From Burkholderia pyrrocinia (GTDB taxonomy: Bacteria > Pseudomonadota > Gammaproteobacteria > Burkholderiales > Burkholderiaceae), in contig NZ_CP094459.1 in the NCBI RefSeq assembly GCF_022809715.1, positions 2,418,001-2,482,000 of the forward strand: 64,000 nt of DNA, written 5' to 3'. This document shows positions 34,895 to 42,930 of the stretch, one piece after another. The notes below the pieces were generated by a model. That model saw nothing but the letters and a program-made list of their open reading frames with translations, made no database searches and was not told where the DNA came from. Numbering within the stretch: the first letter of the stretch is position 1; each line of letters starts with the position of its first letter. Both the position numbers and the translations under genes were made by a program.

Positions 34895-35023
34895 GATGCG
34901 GACCTCCTTGACCTCGTTCCCCGAAAACCGATTCCGGGGACTACAGACAAGATTCTATAGACCGCATCTATCGAGATAAATATGTAAATAGCGAACGCAC
35001 TGTTGTCGCCGGATGAACAGTGC

Positions 35024-36436
35024 TCAGCCGAGGTGGCTTTTCGATGCCGCGTACAGTTCGCGGAACGTGCGCCCGGTCGGCGTCGGCATGTCGCGCGTAT
35101 CCATCCAGCCGCCCATCATCGGCAGACGCCGCAGCATGCCGCCGTTGCCGCCCAGCCGCTCGAGGACGCGCACCGCGAGCTTGGTCGTCAGCGCGTACAG
35201 CGTCGGCCGCCGCGCGACGAAGCCCCATGCGGCGAGCGCGGTCCGCTCGCGCCACGGCCGCAGGTGCCGCTCGACCTGTTTTTCGCGCAGCGTGCGCAAC
35301 AGGTGCGACAACGGAATCCCGACCGGGCACACGCTGTCGCATTCGCCGCACAGCGTCGCGGCCTGCGGCAGGTCGAGCGTGCTCTCGAGCCCGACGTAGC
35401 TCGGCGTCAGCACCGACCCCATCGGCCCCGGGTAGACCCAGCCGTACGCATGGCCGCCGACCTTCTGGTAAACCGGGCAGTGGTTCATGCACGCGCCGCA
35501 GCGGATGCAGCGCAGCATCTCCTGGAACTCGCCGCCGATCAGGCCCGTGCGGCCGCCGTCGACGAGCACCACGTAGTTGTGTTCGGGGCCGTCCTCGTCG
35601 CCCGCGCCGCGCGGGCCGGTCAGCAGCGAGAAATAGTTCGACGTCTTCTGCCCCGTCGCGGAGCGCGGCAACAGGCGCATCGCGGTCGCCAGATCCTCGA
35701 GCGTCGGCAGCACCTTCTCGATGCCCGTCACCGCGACATGCACGCGCGGCATCACCGTGCACATCCCCTCGTTCCCTTCGTTCGTCACGATCGCGACCGA
35801 ACCCGTCTCGGCAATCACGAAGTTGCCGCCCGTCACGCCCATGTCGGCCGACATGAAATGCGGGCGCAGCACCTCGCGCGCCTCGCGCGTCATGTCCGGA
35901 ATCTCGGTGAGCCGCGCGCGATGGTGCGTGCGCGCGAACAGGTCGGCGATCTCGTCCTTGTCCTTGTGCACGACGGGCGCAATGATGTGGCTCGGCGGTT
36001 CGTTGTCGTTGATCTGCAGGATGTATTCGCCGAGATCCGTCTCGATCGACTGCACGCCCATCTCCGCGAGCACCGCGTTCAGACGCATCTCCTCGGACAC
36101 CATCGACTTGGTCTTGATGACCTTCTTCACGTCGTGCCGGCGCGCGATGTCGGCCACGAGCCGCGCGGCATCCGCGGTCGTTTCGGCGAACAGTACCGTC
36201 GTGCCGCGCCGCGTCGCCTCGCGCTCGAATGCGTCGAGCCACACGTCGAGGTTCTCCAGCGCGCGGTTGCGGCGCGCCTTGAGCGCGGCGCGCGTGGCCG
36301 GGAAGTCGATCGCGGTCATCGCGTCGGCGCGCGCGGACACGAACTTCGTCGACAGCTTCTTCAGGTTCTGCTGCAGGCGCTGGTCGGCCAGCTTCTGGCC
36401 GGCGCGCGCCTTGAAATGCATCGATTGGACTTGCAT
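35024..36436 (-). CDS. lutB: Lactate utilization iron-sulfur protein LutB
   Basis: LutB is the LUD-domain iron-sulfur subunit of the LutABC (LldEFG) complex that oxidises L-lactate to pyruvate. The 470-residue protein has an N-terminal LUD (DUF162) domain, two [4Fe-4S] sets (CIRCGACMNHCPVYQ and CGECDSVCPVGIP), and a C-terminal DUF3390-like region ending with the ASKSHLG tail. The ATG at 36436 is chosen because the upstream frame is Arg-rich and overlaps lutA. It is 35 bp after lutA. No lutC gene follows, which is unusual for this operon. Confidence 0.92.
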   Translation of the reverse strand: MQVQSMHFKARAGQKLADQRLQQNLKKLSTKFVSARADAMTAIDFPATRAALKARRNRALENLDVWLDAFEREATRRGTTVLFAETTADAARLVADIARRHDVKKVIKTKSMVSEEMRLNAVLAEMGVQSIETDLGEYILQINDNEPPSHIIAPVVHKDKDEIADLFARTHHRARLTEIPDMTREAREVLRPHFMSADMGVTGGNFVIAETGSVAIVTNEGNEGMCTVMPRVHVAVTGIEKVLPTLEDLATAMRLLPRSATGQKTSNYFSLLTGPRGAGDEDGPEHNYVVLVDGGRTGLIGGEFQEMLRCIRCGACMNHCPVYQKVGGHAYGWVYPGPMGSVLTPSYVGLESTLDLPQAATLCGECDSVCPVGIPLSHLLRTLREKQVERHLRPWRERTALAAWGFVARRPTLYALTTKLAVRVLERLGGNGGMLRRLPMMGGWMDTRDMPTPTGRTFRELYAASKSHLG

Positions 36437-36471
36437 CGCGGTATCGGGGGAAAAGTGAGCGGAACCGGGCG

Positions 36472-37194
36472 TCAGACGTCGCCCGCCAGCACCTGCGCGA
36501 CGTGCAGCACGCGCGTGTCGCGGTCGCCGGTGCGGCGCAACCGCCCTTCGATGTTCAGCATGCAGCCGAGATCGCCCAGCACGACGGCGCCCGCGCCCGA
36601 CGCACGCACGTTCGCGCATTTCTCGTCCGCGATGGCCGCCGAAATATCGCCGTACTTGACCGCGAACGTGCCGCCGAAGCCGCAGCAGTGCTCGCAGTCC
36701 TTCATCTCGGTGACCGCGATGCCGCGCTGCGCGAGCAGCGCGCGCGGCTGCGCCTTTACGCCGAGTTCGCGCAGGCCCGAGCACGAGTCGTGATAGGTGA
36801 CGGGCCCGGTGAAGTCGCCCGGCTCGAGCGAGACCTTGGCGACGTTCGCGAGGAAATCGGTCAGTTCGTAGACTTTCTGCTGAAAGCGCGCGTAGCGCCC
36901 CATCAGTTCGGGGTCGTCGCGGAACAGGTCGCCGTAGTGCGTGCGTATCATCCCGCCGCACGAACCCGACGGCGCGACCACGTAATCGAACTGCTCGAAC
37001 TCGCGCAGCGTCTTTTCCGCGAGATCGCGCGCCAGCGCGCGCTCGCCGGAGTTGTAGGCCGGCTGGCCGCAGCAGGTTTGCGCGGGCGGCACGATCACCT
37101 CGTAGCCGGCGTCGCGAATCAGCTTGAGCGCCGAGAAACCGATTTCGGGGCGCATCAGATCGACCAGGCAGGTCACGAACAAACCGACTCGCAT
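36472..37194 (-). CDS. lutA: Lactate utilization protein LutA
   Basis: LutA is the CCG-domain subunit of the lactate-oxidising complex. The 240-residue protein contains two cysteine-rich CCG blocks, each with a CCGxP/G signature: QTCCGQPAYNSGE and EHCCGFGGTFAVKYG, with upstream cysteines in GSCGGM and HDSCSGLRELG. These are expected to bind Fe-S clusters. An AAGGAGC ribosome-binding site precedes the ATG. It is first in the lutAB transcript and divergent from an IclR regulator. Confidence 0.93.
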   Translation of the reverse strand: MRVGLFVTCLVDLMRPEIGFSALKLIRDAGYEVIVPPAQTCCGQPAYNSGERALARDLAEKTLREFEQFDYVVAPSGSCGGMIRTHYGDLFRDDPELMGRYARFQQKVYELTDFLANVAKVSLEPGDFTGPVTYHDSCSGLRELGVKAQPRALLAQRGIAVTEMKDCEHCCGFGGTFAVKYGDISAAIADEKCANVRASGAGAVVLGDLGCMLNIEGRLRRTGDRDTRVLHVAQVLAGDV

Positions 37195-37221
37195 ACGTGC
37201 TCCTTCGAGAAAACGGCTCTC

Positions 37222-37250
37222 ATTATCCGCCGTTTGGCCGGCAAGACCAA
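37222..37250 (-). promoter_or_regulatory. Putative lutAB promoter
   Basis: Minus strand TTGGTC (37250-37245) and GATAAT (37227-37222) with a 17-bp spacer lie 27 bp upstream of lutA, in the region divergent from the IclR gene. Confidence 0.45.
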
Positions 37251-37305
37251 CGCGGGCTTGCGCGCAAGCCCGCGCGGCGCGAAGCGAGGACTTCCTCGAA
37301 CGGCG

Positions 37306-37334
37306 TTCGCTTTTTTCACAATACGAGATACAAT
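37306..37334 (+). promoter_or_regulatory. Putative promoter of the IclR-family gene
   Basis: TTCGCT and TACAAT are spaced by 17 bp, upstream of the regulator ATG at 37377. The -10 is good; the -35 is weak. It is about 55 bp from the divergent lut promoter, so one operator could control both. Confidence 0.42.
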
Positions 37335-37376
37335 CAGCCCAACACCGCCTGACGCGTCAACCGATTCCTCCCCGAC

Positions 37377-38186
37377 ATGAGCCAACCCACCCCGGATTCA
37401 AAAACGTCGATCCAGGTGATCGAACGCATGATGCGGCTGCTGGACGCGCTCGCCGCGCACAGCGACCCCGTCAGCCTGAAGGAGCTTGCGCAGCGGACGG
37501 AGCTGCATCCGTCGACCGCGCACCGCATCCTCAACGACATGGTGACCTGCCGTCTCGTTGACCGCTCCGATCCCGGCACGTACCGCCTCGGCATGCGGCT
37601 GCTCGAGCTCGGCAACCTCGTGAAGGCGCGCCTGTCGGTGCGCGACGCGGCGCTGATGCCGATGCGCGAGCTGCACCGTCTCACCGGGCAGACCGTGAAC
37701 CTGTCGGTGCGCCAGGGCGACGAGATCGTCTATATCGAGCGCGCCTATTCGGAGCGTTCGGGGATGCAGGTCGTCCGCGCGATCGGCGGCCGCGCGCCGC
37801 TGCACCTCACGTCGGTCGGCAAGCTGTTCCTCGCGGCCGACGAAACGTCGCGCGTGCGCGCCTATGCAACGCGCACGGGGCTGTCCGGCCATACGCAGAA
37901 CAGCATCACCGACATCGCGAAGCTCGAGCGCGAGCTGACGATCGTCCGCCAGCAATCATGCGCACGCGACAACGAGGAACTGGAGCTCGGCGTGCGCTGT
38001 ATCGCGGCCGGCATCTACGACGATTCTGGCAAGCTCGTCGCGGGCCTGTCGCTGTCGGCACCGGCCGATCGCCTGCAGGACGCGTGGCTCGGCCAGTTGA
38101 GCCGCACGGCGCTCACCATCTCGGAATCGCTCGGCTATCGGCCGGCGCCCGCGAAGGATGCGGACGGGCTGCAGCGGCAGGCATAA
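37377..38186 (+). CDS. IclR family transcriptional regulator
   Basis: The 269-residue protein has an N-terminal winged helix-turn-helix (IQVIERMMRLLDALAAHSDPV to STAHRILNDMV) and a C-terminal IclR effector domain with the GRAPLHLTSVGKLFLA, CARDNEELELGVRCIAA and GLSLSAPADRL motifs. IclR regulators respond to small organic acids and aromatic compounds. Divergent placement from lutAB suggests it controls lactate use, in contrast to the GntR regulator that serves lut in Bacillus. The ligand is not known. The gene ends before a strong terminator. Confidence 0.9.
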   Translation: MSQPTPDSKTSIQVIERMMRLLDALAAHSDPVSLKELAQRTELHPSTAHRILNDMVTCRLVDRSDPGTYRLGMRLLELGNLVKARLSVRDAALMPMRELHRLTGQTVNLSVRQGDEIVYIERAYSERSGMQVVRAIGGRAPLHLTSVGKLFLAADETSRVRAYATRTGLSGHTQNSITDIAKLERELTIVRQQSCARDNEELELGVRCIAAGIYDDSGKLVAGLSLSAPADRLQDAWLGQLSRTALTISESLGYRPAPAKDADGLQRQA

Positions 38187-38217
38187 GCCGCCTTCACCAC
38201 CCCGGTTCTCTCCAACG

Positions 38218-38245
38218 AAAAAACCCCGCGATTGCGGGGTTTTTT
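38218..38245 (+). terminator. Intrinsic terminator after the IclR gene
   Basis: An AAAAAACCCCGC stem pairs with GCGGGGTTTTTT across a 4-nt loop. It is symmetric and may also stop the converging minus-strand pbpG transcript. Confidence 0.9.
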
Positions 38246-38296
38246 CTTGCAGCTTCTTGCAACCAATCGGCGCGGCGGCGGGACCGCCGCCGGCGA

Positions 38297-39463
38297 TCAG
38301 GTGCCGCCGTTCGGCGTGTTGGCCGCCGTCAGGCGCTCGCCGCCGCCGGCATCGAGCCAGTTGCGCAGGCGCGCCGCGTCGGCGAAGCGCGAATACTTGC
38401 CGTACGAATCGAGCAGCACGATCACCATCGGCCGGCCATGGATCGTCGCCTGCATCACGAGGCACTCGCCCGCTTCGTTGATGAAGCCGGTCTTCTGCAG
38501 GCCGATGTCCCACGAGCCGTTGCCGCGGATCAGTGCGTTCGTGCTGTTGTAGGCGAGATTGCGCTTGCCCGTGTACACCTCGTAGCTGCGATCGGTCGAG
38601 AACTGGCGGATCATCGGGTACTGGTACGCCGCATTGACCATCTTCACCAGATCGCGCGCGCTCGACACGTTCGAGCTCGACAGGCCGGTCGAATTCTCGA
38701 AATGCGTATCGGCCATGCCGAGCGCCTTCGCCTTCGCGTTCATCGCGGCGATGAACGCCGGACGGCCGCCCGGGTAATAACGCGACAGCGCGGCGGCCGC
38801 GCGGTTTTCCGACGCCATCAGCGCGATATGCAGCATGTCCTCGCGCGACAGCACCGAGCCGACCGACAGGCGCGAGCCCGTGCCCTTCTCGTAGTCGCGA
38901 TCTTCGTCGGTGACTTCGATCTGGTCGGTCATCGGCGTCTTCGAATCGAGCACGACCATCGCCGTCATCAGCTTCGAGATCGACGCGATCGGCACGACGG
39001 CGTGCGAATTCTTGTCGAACAGCGGCTCGCCGGAATTCTGGTCGACGACGTACGCGACGCTCGAGCGCAGCGCGAGCGCGTCCGGCGTGTCGTGCAGGCC
39101 GAACGCCTGGCCGACGGTCGGACGGCGCGGCTGGAACGCGATCTGGCGCACTGCGCCGCGGTGGCCGCCGTGCACGCCCGCTGCGAGCGTCATGCGCTTG
39201 CGCGACGCTTTCGCGCGCGGCGCATCGGCCGCGGCGACCTTGGCGGATTGGCTGGATGCGGCCTTGACCGACTTCTTCTTCGCGGACGAAGCAGGAGCGA
39301 CGGCCTTTTTCTTGGCGGCTTGTTGGGTCTTCGCAGTGGCGGCAAAGGCGTCAGCAGGCGCGACGGACGCGGCGGTCGCCAGCAAGGCGACGGCGACCGA
39401 CACAGCCGCGCCGAGCGTCATGCTCTGCAACAATCTGCGCGGTGAAAACGATTCGGCTTTCAT
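38297..39463 (-). CDS. pbpG: D-alanyl-D-alanine endopeptidase (PBP7-type)
   Basis: This is an S11-family penicillin-binding protein that cuts peptidoglycan cross-links or trims peptides in the periplasm. The 388-residue protein has an export signal (about residues 10-40), then a Lys/Ala/Ser-rich linker (40-90), then the serine peptidase domain. SxxK is SISK with Ser161 and Lys164, the SxN motif lies in LSSSNVSS, and KTG occurs in QKTGFINEAG. The linker is unusual for PBP7 (E. coli about 310 residues) and could anchor the enzyme to acidic wall or DNA-like polymers; this is speculation. The ATG at 39463 is preferred over an upstream TTG. Confidence 0.9.
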   Translation of the reverse strand: MKAESFSPRRLLQSMTLGAAVSVAVALLATAASVAPADAFAATAKTQQAAKKKAVAPASSAKKKSVKAASSQSAKVAAADAPRAKASRKRMTLAAGVHGGHRGAVRQIAFQPRRPTVGQAFGLHDTPDALALRSSVAYVVDQNSGEPLFDKNSHAVVPIASISKLMTAMVVLDSKTPMTDQIEVTDEDRDYEKGTGSRLSVGSVLSREDMLHIALMASENRAAAALSRYYPGGRPAFIAAMNAKAKALGMADTHFENSTGLSSSNVSSARDLVKMVNAAYQYPMIRQFSTDRSYEVYTGKRNLAYNSTNALIRGNGSWDIGLQKTGFINEAGECLVMQATIHGRPMVIVLLDSYGKYSRFADAARLRNWLDAGGGERLTAANTPNGGT

Positions 39464-39526
39464 TGGGGTCTGGACAAAGCGGGCGGGAGGTTTCCGCAAG
39501 TGTAGTTAAAGCTTAAAAAAAGAGCA

Positions 39527-39554
39527 ATATTAGGCACTTACCGATCGTCGTTAA
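39527..39554 (-). promoter_or_regulatory. Putative pbpG promoter
   Basis: Minus strand TTAACG and TAATAT spaced by 16 bp lie 64 bp upstream of the pbpG ATG. They are in an A/T-rich stretch that stands out from the surrounding sequence. Confidence 0.4.
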
Positions 39555-39966
39555 ACCGGAATGTAAGGGTCGGCCAACCTCAGACCAATCGACCCTCCCG
39601 CTCCCATCGAAAAAAATCATGGAAAGCACTGCCCGACAGCGCCCGTCTCCCGATTACCACACGGTTAATTGAGATAACGTCACTTTCGGGGCAATTTAAA
39701 GCGGGGAAACTACGTATCCGGCGCTCGGGGCGTGCCTGCAGCGCCTCTTGACCATGACGACGGCACGTCGCCACGGCATGTGCATCGAAACGGCGCGTTT
39801 TCGACAGGAACGGAAGGATAACGTTCCACAAGCCTGTCAGGTTTACCTGTGCGTGCTCATGGTGCGCTGCGCCTGCCCCGCGCCCGTGCGCACCATTTGG
39901 GATCGAGCGTGAAACCGATTCCGAACGGCCATGATAACTCGTTGTTTTATCGATAATTTGTCACGA
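39555..39966. other. Intergenic region between pbpG and phaP
   Basis: This 0.4-kb stretch is relatively AT-rich for the window. It contains an 83-codon minus-strand frame (39580-39831) without a ribosome-binding site or family features, which I do not accept as a gene. I see no RNA gene or repeat. It probably holds regulatory DNA for the two divergent genes. Confidence 0.5.
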
Positions 39967-40040
39967 TTGTGCAACGCACAAAAAATACTTGACATCCGTT
40001 TTCTCTGCCCTAAAATACGTTTCATTGCTGCGTTGCACAA
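39967..40040. repeat. Perfect 12-bp inverted repeat flanking the phasin promoter
   Basis: TTGTGCAACGCA (39967-39978) and its exact reverse complement TGCGTTGCACAA (40029-40040) lie 50 bp apart and bracket the -35/-10 elements. The placement suggests a looped or doubly occupied operator. PhaR is the usual phasin repressor in polyhydroxyalkanoate producers, and its sites are TGC-rich, but the assignment here is inference. Confidence 0.75.
39989..40016 (+). promoter_or_regulatory. phaP promoter
   Basis: TTGACA and TAAAAT are separated by 16 bp, a strong sigma70 match, about 102 bp upstream of the phasin ATG. It is centred inside the inverted repeat. Confidence 0.75.
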
Positions 40041-40117
40041 AGGACGCGCATCCGAGGTTCCCCATCGTAGTGCCCCTTTACCCTGCGATCGACGCGATCG
40101 CTTTTCAGGAGCTTGAC

Positions 40118-40684
40118 ATGTCCTTGCTGACCCCCGAGCAAATCGCCGCCGCACAGAAAGCCAACCTCGAAAGCCTGTTCGGTCTGACGACCAAGGCGTT
40201 CGAAGGCGTCGAAAAGCTGATCGAACTGAACCTGCAGGTCGTGAAGTCGACGCTGGTCGAGAGCCAGGAAAACGCACAGCGTCTGCTGTCGGTGAAGGAC
40301 GCTCAGGAACTGATCGCACTGCAAGCGAGCCTGTCGCAGCCGGTCGCGGAAAAGGTGCTGTCGTACGGCCGTCACCTGTACGAAATCGCATCGTCGACGC
40401 AAGCCGAGTTCACGAAGGTTGCCGAAGCGCAATTCGAAGAGCAGAACAAGAAGGTCCAGGCACTCGTCGACAACGTCGCGAAGAACGCCCCGGCCGGTTC
40501 GGAAACGGCTGTCGCCGCGCTGAAGTCGGCACTGAACGCTGCGAACACCACGTACGAAACGGTTCAAAAGGCAACGAAGCAAGCCGTCGAGATCGCTGAA
40601 ACGAACTTCAACGCTGCTGCTGCCGTCGCAACGAAGGCTGCCACCGCCGCCGCTGCGCGTCGTTCGAGCAAGCCGGCCGCGTAA
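40118..40684 (+). CDS. phaP: Phasin (polyhydroxyalkanoate granule-associated protein)
   Basis: Phasins coat polyhydroxyalkanoate granules and control their size. The 188-residue protein is a phasin_2-type, mostly helical, amphipathic sequence beginning [23 protein letters not shown]. It has long Ala/Lys/Glu heptad-like stretches and an Ala/Lys-rich C-terminus ([13 protein letters not shown]). It has no cysteine. An AGGAG ribosome-binding site precedes the ATG by 6 bp. Codon use is strongly biased to the major set, as expected for an abundant protein. It is monocistronic, with a strong promoter upstream and a terminator downstream. Confidence 0.93.
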   Translation: MSLLTPEQIAAAQKANLESLFGLTTKAFEGVEKLIELNLQVVKSTLVESQENAQRLLSVKDAQELIALQASLSQPVAEKVLSYGRHLYEIASSTQAEFTKVAEAQFEEQNKKVQALVDNVAKNAPAGSETAVAALKSALNAANTTYETVQKATKQAVEIAETNFNAAAAVATKAATAAAARRSSKPAA

Positions 40685-40703
40685 GCGTCCCCTGCTCCTG
40701 AAA

Positions 40704-40727
40704 GAGCCGCGCCCAGCGCGGCTTTTT
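40704..40727 (+). terminator. phaP terminator
   Basis: An AGCCGCG / CGCGGCT stem with a 5-nt loop is followed by a T-run. It is 20 bp after the phaP stop. Confidence 0.85.
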
Positions 40728-40811
40728 CGTTTCCGGCGCCGGAAACGGCGCGAACCGGCCGCCGTTCGCTACGCTCGAACGGCCGTTCGATCGCCGCGCC
40801 GGCCGCGAGCA

Positions 40812-40850
40812 AAAGAAAACGCCGCCGCCCGGATTGCCCGGGCGGCGGCG
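40812..40850 (-). terminator. Terminator of the pyruvate dehydrogenase operon
   Basis: A long GC stem, CGCCGCCGCCCG pairing with CGGGCGGCGGCG, is followed on the minus strand by a T-rich run (TTTTCTTTT). It lies about 40 bp after the lpdA stop. Confidence 0.8.
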
Positions 40851-40889
40851 TTCTTCATGGCCAGCGCATGACCGGCCGTGCCGGTCGCG

Positions 40890-42656
40890 TTACTTCTTGC
40901 GTTGCGGCGGCAGGTCCGTACAGACGCCTTCGTACAGCTCGGCGGCCATGCCAATCGATTCGCCGAGCGTCGGGTGCGGATGGATCGTCTTGCCGATGTC
41001 TTCCGCGTCCGCGCCCATCTCGACGGCGAGGCACACTTCGCTGATCAGGTCGCCCGCGTTCAGGCCGACGATCCCGCCGCCGATCACGCGATGGGTTTCC
41101 TCGTCGAAGATCAGTTTCGTGAAGCCTTCGTCGCGGCCGTTCGCGATCGCGCGGCCCGAAGCGGCCCACGGGAACACCGCCTTGCCGTACTTGATACCTT
41201 CGGCCTTGCACTGGTCTTCCGTCTTGCCGGCCCACGCCACTTCCGGATCGGTGTACGCCACCGACGGAATCTGCAGTGCGTCGAAGTACGCCTTCTCGCC
41301 GTGCGCGGCTTCCGCTGCGACGTGGCCTTCATGCACGGCCTTGTGCGCGAGCATCGGCTGGCCGACGACATCGCCGATCGCGAAGATGTGCGGGACGTTC
41401 GTGCGCATCTGCTTGTCGACGTCGATGAAGCCGCGATCCGCGACGGCGACGCCGGCCTTGTCGGCACCGATCTTCTTGCCGTTCGGACTGCGGCCCACCG
41501 CGACGAGCACGAGGTCGTAGCGCTGCGCTTCCGCCGGCGCCTTCTCGCCCTCGAACTTCACGTAGATGCCGTCTTCCTTCGCTTCCGCGCCGACCGTCTT
41601 GGTCTTCAGCATCACGTTGCCGAAGCGCTTCGCGTTGTACTTTTCCCAGACCTTCACGAGATCGCGGTCCGCGCCCATCATCAGGCCGTCCATCATTTCG
41701 ACGACGTCGATCTCGGCGCCGAGCGTCGCGTACACCGTCGCCATTTCGAGGCCGATGATGCCGCCGCCGATCACGAGCATGCGCTTCGGCAACTGGCGCA
41801 GTTCGAGTGCGCCCGTCGAATCGACGACGCGCGGGTCTTCCGGCATGAACGGCAGCTTCACGGCCTGCGAGCCCGCGGCGATGATCGCCTGCTTGAACTT
41901 GACGACCTTCTTGCCGTTTTCGCCCTGCACTTCCATGTGATACGGATCGACGAATGCGCCAACGCCCGTGACGACTTCGACCTTGCGCGCCTTCGCCATG
42001 CCGGCGAGGCCCGTCGTCAGCTTCTTGACGACGCCGCCCTTGAAGTCGCGCAGCTTGTCGAGGTCGACTTCCGGCTTGCCGAACGTGATGCCGTGCGACG
42101 CGAGCGCCGCGGCTTCGTCGATGACGAGCGCCGTGTGCAGCAGTGCCTTCGACGGGATGCAGCCCACGTTCAGGCACACGCCGCCGAGCGTCGAGTAGCG
42201 TTCGACGAGCACCGTCTTCATGCCGAGATCGGCTGCGCGGAACGCGGCCGAGTAGCCGCCGGGGCCGGCGCCGAGCACGAGCATGTCGCATTCGACGTCG
42301 ACTGCGCCGGCGTAGCTGCCGGCTTGCGGCGCGGGTGCCGGGGCGGCTGCGGCCGGTGCCGGAGCAGCCGCTGCGGGCTTGGCCGGTTCGGGTGCTTTCG
42401 CGGGTGCGGCGGCGCCTGCCGATGCTTCGACGATGGCGATGACCGTGCCTTGCGAGACTTTCTCGCCGGCCTTGACCTTGACTTCCTTGACGGTGCCGGC
42501 GACGTCGCTGGGCACTTCCATGGAGGCTTTGTCCGATTCGAGCGTGATGAGCGTCTGCTCTTTTTCGATCACGTCGCCCGGCTTCACATTGACTTCGATG
42601 ACATCGACGCCGCTGAAATCGCCGATATCCGGAACCTTGACTTCGATGAGACTCAT
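40890..42656 (-). CDS. lpdA: Dihydrolipoamide dehydrogenase with N-terminal lipoyl domain (pyruvate dehydrogenase E3)
   Basis: E3 reoxidises lipoamide for the pyruvate dehydrogenase complex. The 588-residue protein carries an N-terminal lipoyl domain (residues 1-80; lipoylated Lys43 in [12 protein letters not shown]), a Pro/Ala linker, and a flavoprotein disulfide reductase. The latter has the FAD motif [13 protein letters not shown], redox cysteines CLNVGC in [13 protein letters not shown], and a NAD-binding [11 protein letters not shown]. coli Lpd has no lipoyl domain; the fused form is known in Neisseria and Ralstonia. It is last in the aceE-aceF-lpdA transcript, with a 274-bp gap to aceF that holds a hairpin. 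Confidence 0.96.
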   Translation of the reverse strand: MSLIEVKVPDIGDFSGVDVIEVNVKPGDVIEKEQTLITLESDKASMEVPSDVAGTVKEVKVKAGEKVSQGTVIAIVEASAGAAAPAKAPEPAKPAAAAPAPAAAAPAPAPQAGSYAGAVDVECDMLVLGAGPGGYSAAFRAADLGMKTVLVERYSTLGGVCLNVGCIPSKALLHTALVIDEAAALASHGITFGKPEVDLDKLRDFKGGVVKKLTTGLAGMAKARKVEVVTGVGAFVDPYHMEVQGENGKKVVKFKQAIIAAGSQAVKLPFMPEDPRVVDSTGALELRQLPKRMLVIGGGIIGLEMATVYATLGAEIDVVEMMDGLMMGADRDLVKVWEKYNAKRFGNVMLKTKTVGAEAKEDGIYVKFEGEKAPAEAQRYDLVLVAVGRSPNGKKIGADKAGVAVADRGFIDVDKQMRTNVPHIFAIGDVVGQPMLAHKAVHEGHVAAEAAHGEKAYFDALQIPSVAYTDPEVAWAGKTEDQCKAEGIKYGKAVFPWAASGRAIANGRDEGFTKLIFDEETHRVIGGGIVGLNAGDLISEVCLAVEMGADAEDIGKTIHPHPTLGESIGMAAELYEGVCTDLPPQRKK

Positions 42657-42786
42657 TACTGTCCCCTTCTTGATTAGCTGCAGACAGAGGGGGGAGAAAC
42701 CCGCGGGAGAACTACGGCCTGGCAAAAGAACGGCGACCTGGGGCAGAACCACCTTTGCCGTCCGCCCAAGGACGCGCCTTTCTTTT

Positions 42787-42821
42787 GGTCACTTTTCTTT
42801 GGAAGACAAAGAAAAGTGACC
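42787..42821. repeat. Perfect 15-bp hairpin between aceF and lpdA
   Basis: GGTCACTTTTCTTTG pairs exactly with CAAAGAAAAGTGACC over a 5-nt loop. It is followed by a GCCCC/GGGGC mini-hairpin. The T/A-rich arms closely resemble a dispersed intergenic hairpin repeat I associate with Burkholderia and relatives. It sits inside an operon and may affect mRNA stability or processing. Confidence 0.75.
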
Positions 42822-42930
42822 GCCGCCCCGCGCAGGGGCGACGCTGGCAGACCGTCAGGAAAACAAGTTCAACGACGAAGCGTGGATAACCAACATAAAC
42901 CCCACGCCCCCGCGAGCACCTCCCCGCTCA

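Noticed and set aside
39580..39831. 83-codon minus-strand frame between pbpG and phaP
   Set aside because: No ribosome-binding site, no family feature, and composition unlike neighbouring genes; the region is better explained as regulatory DNA.
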